A stretch of DNA of 64,000 nt, from positions 496,001-560,000 of the forward strand of contig JASISA010000007.1 in NCBI GenBank assembly GCA_031771865.1, given 5' to 3'. Shown here one piece after another: positions 12,201 through 20,289 of this stretch; position 1 is the stretch's first letter, and each line of letters starts with the position of its first letter. Both the position numbers and the translations under genes were made by a program. Origin of the DNA: Nothophaeocryptopus gaeumannii. Its lineage: Eukaryota > Ascomycota > Dothideomycetes > Mycosphaerellales > Mycosphaerellaceae. The notes beneath the pieces were generated by a model, which searched no databases, was not told the origin of the DNA, and worked only from the letters and a program-made list of their open reading frames with translations.

Positions 12201-12811
12201 AGAATGGCCTCGTCTTCCGGAGTGCCCTTCTCTGACGTGTCATCATTCATTGGACTGTTGTTTCGAGAAGAACCGGAATCTAGTGAGTCGATAAGGGATG
12301 GCCAGTTGCCCAATGGCTCGTAGCGAAAATCCTTCGAGAAGAGAATGCCGAATTCTCCTGTGTCTTGATCTGATATTGTCGAACTCTCTCCAGGCATTGA
12401 CCTGCAAACCTTGGTGGCCGCACTGCTGTCCGGGATCGCGATAGCGACAGGCTTGGCAACTCCCAGTATGTGCTCCAAGTCATCCGGCGCATCAAGCACA
12501 GTGGGGTTTATTGGAACAAAAACAGCCCTCAGCCTCCATACAGCCCACATGACGACCAGAAACTCGATTCGGTTGCGCAGAACTATGCCAACGTAGTCTC
12601 CTTGCAGTACTCCTTGTCGTCGGAACCAAAGGGCCATCTTTTCAGCAGCATTGTTAAGCTGTTGGTAAGTAATGGTCTCATATTTGTCCGAGTCTGATGA
12701 GATCTTGATCACAGCCGTCTCATGGGGAATTTCCCTCGCTTTTGAATTGAATGCCAACCAGAGATGCTCCGGCGCGAAGGTATTCTCGTTCGTCCACTGG
12801 CTTGGGGTCAT
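9233..12811 (-). CDS. Single-module A-T-C nonribosomal peptide synthetase-like enzyme
   Basis: A 1192-aa intronless protein; the first ATG is at 12811 (MTPSQWTNENTF). Adenylation domain, residues about 10-560: A3 core FTSGSTSLPKGC at 206-217, A5 GYGMSE around 348-353, A8 GRLKDILVVGGENI at 452-465, and the A10 region GANKIDKKKL near 548-557 with its lysine. Thiolation domain, about 580-650: the phosphopantetheine serine is S610 in SMVDSIGT. Condensation-like domain, about 700-1170: active-site HHATYDA at 834-840, so the usual HHxxxDG ends in Ala here. The A domain resembles acyl/aryl-acid activating enzymes as much as amino-acid ones. An A-T-C order implies it activates one building block and joins it to an acceptor that is not carrier-bound upstream. 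It is divergent from an FAD monooxygenase, a pairing typical of small metabolite loci. The product is unknown. Confidence 0.85.
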   Translation of the reverse strand: MTPSQWTNENTFAPEHLWLAFNSKAREIPHETAVIKISSDSDKYETITYQQLNNAAEKMALWFRRQGVLQGDYVGIVLRNRIEFLVVMWAVWRLRAVFVPINPTVLDAPDDLEHILGVAKPVAIAIPDSSAATKVCRSMPGESSTISDQDTGEFGILFSKDFRYEPLGNWPSLIDSLDSGSSRNNSPMNDDTSEKGTPEDEAILIFTSGSTSLPKGCLHAHRSIASGCRGFAQLRHMEKKRSRIVQHLPLFHAFALDNAIAMLITGGAVVLPRSDAFEAGSSIQAIRRLECTHMAAVPSMIHAMAAHPDLPSEGLRSLESVEIGGALVSPGLIAICKEKLGARFVSSGYGMSETAGAIGLDNYELASELPQDALAVPVGKATPGTKVRICKTGTKEVVDVDEEGELHLSGINIFLRYLGPSSEVIYEDAEGKWIMTGDQAVMDNNGNITISGRLKDILVVGGENISPAKIETCIDQMEGIGKSHVVGGEDEVAGEVPIAVVQTMPHVEVPSTAQIQEHVTKTLGQAYAPIRVLSVTSDLKRDDWPLTGANKIDKKKLKTEVQQYLSAEESKRVEKEVSPRDALASLWSEVLGREPEELSDDMPLESMVDSIGTLRFTGLLGRRYGIKINPDDLKQHNTIAKQRQLVGDKKGSRDRSINLLPSLSESGAEDAMFQGDSEKLGRYRDAATTILQEAGLNFSDLQNFCPADDYASVFYLRKTRPQSWNMHQCWSSPLHSSFALISAFKAVLKRHSVLRSMGVRFSDRDAAFLVMKPSEKWFSLVIRHVGTLKNPEALRDLALDADKLGWAGLPGPLFKIDIADIQSTGGSGFVWTGHHATYDALSNGLFDQDLKELLETGKIDTPPHQDYKPYADALYKSISMPENQKGVEYFADRLKGLASKQAALWPPQRAPEMFKNHYEGWEAYDVNNESKLDLPNKERKNLNTTEANGTKGPFVEVELPDLPRLTSEHKISAPVLVKAGIAIYNATRTGQPHALLANIESGRTWPEAARIEHGSEENLPDILTVAGPCVTLAPECITLQPSFTTIGQFLSSLQTQQSLNTRYAQAPLFSISDRLKDLNHAGRGDEDANVMDQVCRRQYFNWPPGGGYTNTKGDCEVMQKVYVEAFADVGAIWTASRKDERTIVVNLSFDDAQMYVKEAREAVEGVCKYIGELGEVGNWEKLVGDVLKGDVN

Positions 12812-12978
12812 CTTGAGCAAGTCCTAGTGTCGTACCTTACACAAGCTTTTGAGAAACTTGTGCCCTAAAATGGGCTGTGTGAGGAACAATTGAAAGCCAG
12901 AAGAGAGTGTCTGAGACAGTCCCGGCGACCAAATAAGTTCACCTTGCGATATGTCTATGCCGTTAGTACATGTAGTGG

Positions 12979-12989
12979 CGGCCGTATGC
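12979..12989 (-). promoter_or_regulatory. Motif copy 1, GCATACGGCCG
   Basis: Read on the minus strand this is GCATACGGCCG, one base different from the two identical copies at 13469 and 13558. Its orientation faces the synthetase gene, about 170 bp from its start. The CGG core fits a zinc-cluster factor site, which is inference. Confidence 0.4.
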
Positions 12990-13468
12990 CGGATTCGTTA
13001 ACCGTCATAAGAGCTGTCAACATATGCACCACAGGTATCATCGCAACTCAGTCTTGAAACCAAGACTCCACTGCTGCAGGTGCAAATGGATGAATGGTGA
13101 GGTGCATACGACTTCGCAATAATGCTCTAAAATCGAAGGGAGACAACGGAAACGGTTTCCCATGGCGGACTCCACTGGTCTCCGGAGATCTTGGCGCTTA
13201 CGTCATCGGCCGGCCAACGAGAGGATGATGCACTACTTTCCCACGTCCTTCCATCTTTTCGATCTCCTTTCACACCCCATCGCTACGTCGGCCTATAGGA
13301 GTAAGCCTCCCTATAGCAGTACAACTCCGATCACTCTCTCTCTGCCAGCTGGATACATATATACTATCCGGTTTAGGTAGCGTTGTTTGCAGGAAAGGAG
13401 TCAAAAAGGGCCTGAGAAGAATTCATTAACAGTGAAAGCGGTGTCTCCACCTTCATAGGCCCAACAAC

Positions 13469-13479
13469 GCTTACGGCCG
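13469..13479 (+). promoter_or_regulatory. Motif copy 2, GCTTACGGCCG
   Basis: An exact 11-bp match to the copy at 13558. It is embedded in a near-palindrome, CTTACGGCCGTGAG (12 of 14 positions symmetrical), as expected for a dimeric regulator site. Confidence 0.45.
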
Positions 13480-13557
13480 TGAGCCCTAAGCGCTTTACTT
13501 CTTTTCGACACCTGAATTATGATATTTGAGGCTGTCGAAGTAGCTAAAATGCGCCAA

Positions 13558-13568
13558 GCTTACGGCCG
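13558..13568 (+). promoter_or_regulatory. Motif copy 3, GCTTACGGCCG
   Basis: An exact repeat of the 13469 copy in the same orientation, 89 bp away and about 320 bp upstream of the FAD monooxygenase start. Confidence 0.45.
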
Positions 13569-13886
13569 AACTAGAACTATATCTGTTTGGCAGATCGCAA
13601 CCCAATAACGGTTCTATCCTGCGACAAACATGCGTCTAGCAATGTCTCGTACGATGCTGTCGATACTGTGCTCACAATGCAGTGAGGGACGCGTAGCCAG
13701 TACCGCTCAAGTACATATATTATAGCGAGGCGGCAAGCCTTGCAATGTGGTCCTGGACAGACATCCGTTCACGCAAGCATTCAAACATCAGCATTTCAGA
13801 TCAAGCTGTATTCTTCGTCAGAAGACGATCAAGCACCAGAAACTTCTCGAAGATCGATCAATTGGAATACTCTTTGATCTCGCACC

Positions 13887-15273
13887 ATGAATATGGACAG
13901 CAGCGAATTCAAGGTCATCATTGTTGGCGGAGGACCAGTCGGACTGACAGCTGCTCATGCATTGGAAAGAGCTGGTATCAATTTCCTGCTGCTCGAACAA
14001 CGACCGGAAGCAGTCATCGACACTGGCTCGAACTTGGTCTTGAGGCCTAATGGTATACAAGCAATGATGGAGTTGGGTCTCCAGGCCGCCCTAGACGCTG
14101 TCCGCAGACCCTTGACTCGTATTGATCGTCTGGACCATAATGCACATAACCTGGGCGGCCTCGAGTTTTTCGAAATGATGAAGCAATAGTAAGTCCATTC
14201 GAAAACCTCGCACTGTCGTCTTGATTTAGCTGACCACTCCACACAGCGCAGGCATATACCCTCGCGTCATCAGTCGCCACAACCTCACTAAAGTCCTCTA
14301 CGATAATCTGAACCAAGACAGCAAGAACAAGATCTTCACCAACAAGAAACTCGAACGCATTGTGAGCGTGCCGGATAGAGTTGAAGTCACTTGCACCGAC
14401 GGGACAGTGTATTCGGGCACGACACTACTAGGAGCTGATGGAGCCCACAGCCGTGTGCGGGACGAAATGAGATCTCTTGCATTGGAGCACAATTTAGCTG
14501 AAGTCAATGCTGAGAAACCCTATCTCACAACCTACCTTGCCATGTGGATCCGTGTACCTATTGATGACCGTATCACACCGGGTCTAACATGCGAAACGCA
14601 CGGCCGCGGAGCAGCAACGCAGATCTTCGCAGGCGAAGATTCCGCAGTCCTGGGCCTCTATGAGCGCCTCGAAAAGCCCACACGCGAGCGTCAGCGTTTT
14701 ACACTCGCCGATCAGGAAGCCCTGGTGAAACGCTGGGATTCCCTTCCACTCATACCTAGTGGATCTCTAACGTTGGGCGAGGCATATCGCTCGAAGATGG
14801 AGTCCGGCATGGTTAGCCTCGAAGAAGGGGTAGTCGAGCATTGGAGCTGGGCTGGACGCATCGCGCTGGCAGGCGACGCAGCACATAAATTTACCCCTAG
14901 CACCGGGGAAGGCTGTAATACGGGGATAGTCGACGTCCTTACTCTCATGGATGAGATGTATCACGCTTTTTATGATGCGAGAAGAATGACTGGGGATCCG
15001 AATGCTGTCCCTTCGAGGGCGAAGATCGCGGAGACGTTTCAACGATATCAGGCGATTCGCATAGTGACTGCGCAGAGCGGTTGCGATCGGTCCGGTAGAG
15101 CGACGGCTGCTGCTTTGTGGTCTTCCTCGGTGAGCAAGTTCATGGATTGCCATGTGATTTCGTACCCGACGGTGCAGAGGTTTATGGCCGCTGAGGGGAT
15201 GAAGAAACTAGCGGTGCCACAAAAGTTTGCCTTCTTGCATCACAGCGAGACTGCCGTGAGGGATGCGTGCTAG
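13887..15273 (+). CDS. FAD-dependent monooxygenase (class A flavoprotein hydroxylase type)
   Basis: Predicted to hydroxylate or epoxidise a small molecule using FAD, NAD(P)H and O2. Exons 13887-14188 and 14247-15273 give 442 aa. The 58-nt intron has donor GTAAGT and acceptor CACAG, phase 2. The N-terminal dinucleotide motif is VIIVGGGPVGLTAAHALERAG (GGGPVG at residues 14-19). The second FAD motif is TTLLGADGAHSRVR. The GD motif starts at G310-D311 and reads GDAAHKFTPSTGEGCNTGI, with the Pro and Gly-rich loop intact. The last segment includes a short membrane-associated-looking C-terminus, as in PaxM/FmqB-like fungal enzymes. It shares a motif-bearing promoter with the A-T-C synthetase, so co-regulation and action on the same product are likely. 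Substrate unknown. Confidence 0.85.
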
Positions 15274-15346
15274 TTTTATTTAGTTTTCCCACTGCATGGT
15301 GAGAGAAATGGATTGATGTCTTTTCATCTCCGCTCGTGATGTCCCA

Positions 15347-16099
15347 ATGCTCCCCACTCTACTGATCATAACTATTCTTGACGACCCACAGCGGCCGGCA
15401 GTTCCGCAAAATGCTAGACTTGATGACAAGATAGTTCCACAGCCTCAGCTCTCACTTTTCAAACCGTTGACCATGACTGATCCGACCATATGCGGCGATG
15501 CAACGCAGAGCATCGTAGAGGCCATGAAGCGATCCATGTCTTCTAGTTCTCCGCCACTGGTCGTCATCTCGGCAAATGGGGTGTCTGACACTGGACCGCG
15601 CGACTACCCGCTGGCTCTGACGCCCCTGTATCGCTCAATGCTCTGTGGCGTCTACGATGACAAGCGTCGGATGGAGGACGTCCTCGTCGAAAGTCGACTG
15701 CCTGGCGAATATCTGATTCCACGTCCTAGCGTCCTCAGCGATGGGCCTGGAAAGGGTACTGCGGCCGTCCGACAGGGCCAGGAGATCACGGGATGGAGCA
15801 TTGCAAGGGAAGATGTTGGGGCCTGGCTGTATGAGAATGTATTGGAGGAGGAAGTGCTGACATCGATGTTGAATACGGCCGTGTCGATCTCACAGTCGGC
15901 TCGAAGCGATTGCGCGGTAGCAAACAGATCGGGTCATGACAGGTGGAGGATGTGGTGGTGTGAAAGGGGGGCAAGTGGTGTGGAAGTGAGAGCTGCTTGG
16001 ATAGAGTTTTCGGTATCGGGACTATTCCCTTGGCATTATGGCCTGAGTGGTGACGACACCGAACTCGGCTCATGGTCTTTGGAGGCAAAGTTGAACTGA
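15347..16099 (+). CDS. N-terminally shortened NmrA/SDR-like NAD(P)-binding protein
   Basis: A 250-aa open frame whose middle matches the second half of NAD(P)-binding NmrA-like proteins: SIVEAMKRSMSSSSPPLVVISANGVS, then the Tyr/Lys-type region LYRSMLCGVYDDKRRMEDVL and the C-terminal core YLIPRPSVLSDGPGKG. The N-terminal Rossmann strand with GxxGxxG is absent, and only about 70 bp lie between the monooxygenase stop and this start, leaving no room for it. After residue about 185 the sequence loses family character and becomes Trp/Arg-rich, suggesting read-through past an ancestral end. It is probably a gene fragment without enzymatic function, although the frame is intact. A tailoring role in the adjacent metabolic locus is possible but doubtful. 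Confidence 0.55.
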   Translation: MLPTLLIITILDDPQRPAVPQNARLDDKIVPQPQLSLFKPLTMTDPTICGDATQSIVEAMKRSMSSSSPPLVVISANGVSDTGPRDYPLALTPLYRSMLCGVYDDKRRMEDVLVESRLPGEYLIPRPSVLSDGPGKGTAAVRQGQEITGWSIAREDVGAWLYENVLEEEVLTSMLNTAVSISQSARSDCAVANRSGHDRWRMWWCERGASGVEVRAAWIEFSVSGLFPWHYGLSGDDTELGSWSLEAKLN

Positions 16100-16303
16100 G
16101 AGGTCGATGCTCAACGCTGCTTTGCTAAGCCGACGGAGATAGAACTGCACTCCTCCACTTCATCCATTTCTTCTTATCTCTCCCTCCCATCTTTGTACGT
16201 CACCTTCGTTTCCATCCTCACCCGCCCATCCTTCCACCCTTGCGCCAGGTTGCGACTGCGAAAGCGACACAGGCAGGCATAGAGTCACGAGAGCAGGCCG
16301 GAC

Positions 16304-19300
16304 ATGGTCTACGGGAGGAGCCAGGCCTGGCGCACCGCCCTACGACAATCACATCAACGCGCATATACCACTGTGAGAGCGCCATGTCGGGCTTGTCAGT
16401 CTCAGCTGGCTGCGCGGCCTACTCCATCGCTGCTTGATCGAAGAATACCGCATTCTTATCTCCGAACGCCCCTCGCCCTATCACGAGACTTCTCATCATC
16501 GCCTGCGCGAAGGAAAGAGCAGCCACCTTCAGATGATGGCAAAGATGGCAAGGACGAAGGTCAGACGGAAGTGACGGAGGAGGAGAAGGCGAAAGACGAC
16601 GACAAGAGCAGGCCGCAAAAGGAGCCAACCCCGATAGAAGATGCTCGATCAGACCAGCCTCGCAGCTTGTCCTCCATACTAGAAGCAGGAAGTGGTGGAG
16701 GTGCCACTGGAGGCAGTGGTGATGGACCTGGGCGCAAGCGAAAGGGCCAAGGGAAGGAGCTGATGAAGCCGCAAATGCCAGATGTATACCCTCAAGTCTT
16801 GGCTATTCCCATTGCGCAGAAGCCTCTTTTCCCTGGCTTCTACAAGGCTATCACGATTAGAGATCCCACAGTCATCGCCGCTGTGCAGGAGCTGCTGAAG
16901 AGAGGGCAGAGCTACGTTGGCGCATTCCTGTTGAAGGATCAGGAAAGTAGCCAGGATGTCATCAACGACCCGAGCGAGGTGTACGATGTTGGAACCTTCT
17001 GTCAGGTGACTGGCGCATTCCCAGCTGGTCATGGCGAAGAGAAGGCATTACAAGCTGTGCTCTACCCACACCGAAGAATCAAGCTGAGCGAGCTAATTCC
17101 GCCGAACAAGGGAGCCCCTGCTAAACCGGAGTCAAAGGCAGCTCAGGCAACCATCGAGAATGCCGTTTCAGAAGAGCATGGCGAGAAGCCGGAGACAGAG
17201 GAGAAGAAGGGCGGCGTTACAGCTAGCTTTGAAGAACAGGCAGCGGAGAAGGAGCAACAGCTGACCAAGTCGGTCGAGCCTACAGACTTCCTCAAGACAT
17301 GGAACGTTAGCTTGGTGAAGGTGGACAACTTGGTCGACGAGCCCTTCGATAAGAAGTCCCCCACCATCCGCGCGCTCGTCTCCGAGATTGTGAACACCTG
17401 CAAGGAGATCGGCAGTGTTAACCACCTGTTCCGAGACCACATCTCTGCCTTTGCGATGTCACAGTCTGCGGCCAACATCGCTGATGAGCCTGCCAAGCTT
17501 GCCGATTTCGCTGCAGCAGTCTCTGGCGGCGAGATGGAGGAAGCGCAAACTGTGCTGGTATCTTTGAACATTGAACAGCGTCTGAGCAAAGCTCTCGAGA
17601 TTATCAAGAAGGAGCACATGAACGCTCAACTCAGCAGCAAGATATCGAAGGACGTCGAGAATAAGATACAGAAGCGACAAAGGGAGTACTGGCTCATGGA
17701 GCAGATGAAGGGCATTAAGCGTGAACTCGGTCTGGAGAGCGATGGCAAGGACAAGCTGGTCGAGAAGTTTAAGGAGAAGTCTTCGAAGCTGGCTATGCCG
17801 GAACCCGTCAAGAAGGTCTTTGACGAGGAGCTTAGCAAGCTCATGCATCTTGAGCCTGCTGCCAGCGAGTTCAACGTCACCCGAAACTACCTTGACTGGC
17901 TCACACAGATTCCATGGGGACAGCGAAGTGCCGAGAACTTTGGCATTCAACACGCGAGAGAGGTCTTGGACGAGGACCACCACGGCTTGAAGGACGTCAA
18001 GGATCGGATCCTGGAGTTTATCGCGGTCGGCAAGCTGCGAGGCACCGTCGAGGGCAAGATTCTGTGCATGGTCGGCCCGCCTGGTGTTGGAAAGACGAGT
18101 ATCGGAAAGTCTATCGCACGAGCGTTGAACCGACAATACTACCGCTTCAGTGTCGGTGGCCTCACGGATGTCGCTGAAATCAAAGGTCACCGAAGAACAT
18201 ATGTCGGTGCGCTCCCGGGTCGTATCATCCAGGCATTGAAGAAGTGCCAGACCGAGAACCCACTCGTGCTCATTGACGAGGTTGACAAGATTGGGCGCGG
18301 CCACCAAGGCGACCCATCCAGCGCACTGCTAGAACTGCTGGACCCTGAACAGAACAGCTCTTTCCTTGATCACTACATGGACGTACCTGTCGACCTTTCC
18401 AAGGTGCTCTTCGTCTGCACAGCGAACATGACTGATACCATCCCAAGACCACTTCTTGACAGAATGGAAATGATTGAACTGTCCGGCTATGTCTCAGACG
18501 AGAAGAAAGCCATTGCCGAAAGGTACCTCGCACCTCAAGCAAAGGAGATGAGCGGTCTGAAGGAGGTGGATATCAACCTTTCTGATGAAGCCATCATGGA
18601 GCTCATTAACAAGTACTGCCGTGAATCTGGTGTCCGAAATCTCAAGAAGCAGATCGAGAAGGTCTACCGCAAGTCTGCGCTGAAGATTATCGAAGATCTC
18701 GGTGAAGATATCGTCAGTGAGGAGAAGGCTTTGACCGAAGAAGGGAAAGCTGCCGCCAAGGAATCCGAGAAGGACGAGAGTGATCCTAAAGATACACCCG
18801 AGAATATCGAGAAGGAGACAACAGAGCAGCCTCGCGTTGCCTTGAGGGTGTCTGAGTCAGTGCATGTCACCATCGACAAAGACAATCTCAAGGACTACGT
18901 TGGCCCACCTGTGTTCACCTCCGACCGCTTGTACGATACGACACCGCCTGGTGTTGCCATGGGCCTTGCTTGGACTTCTATGGGTGGTGCTGCGCTTTAT
19001 GTTGAGTCCATTTTGGAGAACGCTCTCACCTACAACTCGAGAGCTGGCCTCGAACGAACCGGTAATCTGAAGGCTGTCATGAAGGAATCTACCCAGATCG
19101 CATACTCATTCGCCAAGGGTCTGATGGCGAAGCAGTTCCCTGGCAATAAGTTTTTCGAGAAGGCACGGATACATTTGCATTGCCCAGAGGGTGCTGTTCA
19201 GAAGGATGGGCCAAGTGCTGGTATCACTATGGCTACTTCATTGCTTTCGCTTGCACTGGACAAGCAACTGGATCCTACGATTGCCATGACTGGTGAGCTG

Positions 19301-19637
19301 ACGGTGACCGGGAAAGTGCTGCGCATTGGAGGATTGAGGGAGAAGACTGTTGCCGCGAGGAGAGCCGGTGCCCGTATGGTCATTTTCCCACACGACAACA
19401 CGAGCGACTGGCTCGAACTGCCTGAGGCAAGTTCCGCAATATTTACATATTGAATATCAGTACTAACAACCGTATTAGAACATCAAAGAAGGAATCGAGG
19501 GCAAGCCAGTCAACTGGTACTCCGACGTCTACGATCTCGTCTTCTCCGACGTTGAAAAAGACGCGGCCAATGGTCTCTGGAAACAGCAGCTCGCCAAGCC
19601 ACCCAAGGAGGAGCGCGACGACGAGAAGGACGATTGA
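16304..19637 (+). CDS. PIM1: Mitochondrial Lon protease (Pim1)
   Basis: ATP-dependent serine protease of the mitochondrial matrix that degrades damaged proteins and supports mtDNA maintenance. Exons 16304-19426 and 19479-19637 encode 1093 aa. Residues 1-70 form an Arg-rich, acid-free presequence. The LON substrate-binding domain starts near YPQVLAIPIAQKPLFPGFYK (about 160) and contains a charged insert. The AAA+ module has Walker A GPPGVGKTS (591-599, K597) and Walker B VLIDEVDKIG. An acidic Lys/Glu-rich insert near 810-850 is typical of fungal Pim1. The catalytic dyad is S971 (KDGPSAGIT) and K1014 (LREK), 43 residues apart as in known Lons. The second exon adds the conserved end NIKEGIEGKPVNWYSDVYDLVF. 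The intron uses a GC donor (see separate entry). Yeast Pim1 is 1133 aa. Confidence 0.96.
19427..19478 (+). other. GC-AG intron of the Lon gene
   Basis: A 52-nt intron with donor GAG|GCAAGT and acceptor ATTAG, and a perfect TACTAAC branch site at 19461-19467. It is the only phase-0 solution that joins LELPE to NIKEGIEG; no GT donor in the right phase exists nearby. Reading through would add 8 residues and stop at 19453, losing the conserved C-terminus. Confidence 0.8.
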
Positions 19638-20289
19638 CCGCCAGCTTCATAGATGATGCGCTTGACTGTATTTATGGGACACGCCTGCATTGGGACGGCG
19701 TTCAGGAGCGCCTGACTTGTAAAACTAGCGAACTTACCGATTTGGATCAAAGCGGAAATATGCAACACTCCGCTCTTGTAAATAGTTGTTGCATGTGGCG
19801 GAGGAAGGCGTGGGGATGGAGTCTGGTGTTGGAGTCTGGACATGAGAGACTACCTAAGCAGATATCAGATGGTGAAATGGAATCGTAGTTGAGAAGCAGT
19901 CCGTCTGGACACTGAAACTGCGACATTTGGCTTGTGAAGATTGGACCGTGCGCTCAGTAGGTTCGCGCTAGGGCCTGCGGAGATAGCCGCATCGCTGGCT
20001 CGAGCTCAAAGTCCTCGAATTCTTCGCAGGTCGGAACCGCGGGCCACGCCGAGTGGCTCGCATAGACCATGCATGTGAATGTGCAGCATGTGCCATTTTC
20101 GCCAGCAAGGCTCACCATAAAACGCGGTACAAATCTAGAAGTGGCCAACGTGCGATATCTGAAGACCTCTCGTCGCCATCGTCTCTCACCTGTCCGCCTT
20201 CGCGCTGCGCAGCTTGTAACCCGCCCAGAAAACCAGAGAGGCGGCCGAGAATGAACAAACATCAATACACTATGTACCTCATCATGCGT
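19638..20289. other. Convergent intergenic region Lon / MCD4
   Basis: A 652-bp gap between convergent genes, expected to hold both 3' UTRs. I see no conserved frame, repeat or RNA-like fold. Confidence 0.5.

Larger units (their letters stand above)
12812..13886. promoter_or_regulatory. Shared divergent promoter of the synthetase and FAD monooxygenase
   Basis: A 1075-bp non-coding block between two divergent metabolic genes. It holds three copies of an 11-bp motif, GC(T/A)TACGGCCG, listed separately, and a TATA-like run (ACATATATACTATCC) near 13355. Further right, ACATATATTATAGC lies about 170 bp before the monooxygenase start and could be its TATA region. No coding signal was seen. Confidence 0.65.
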
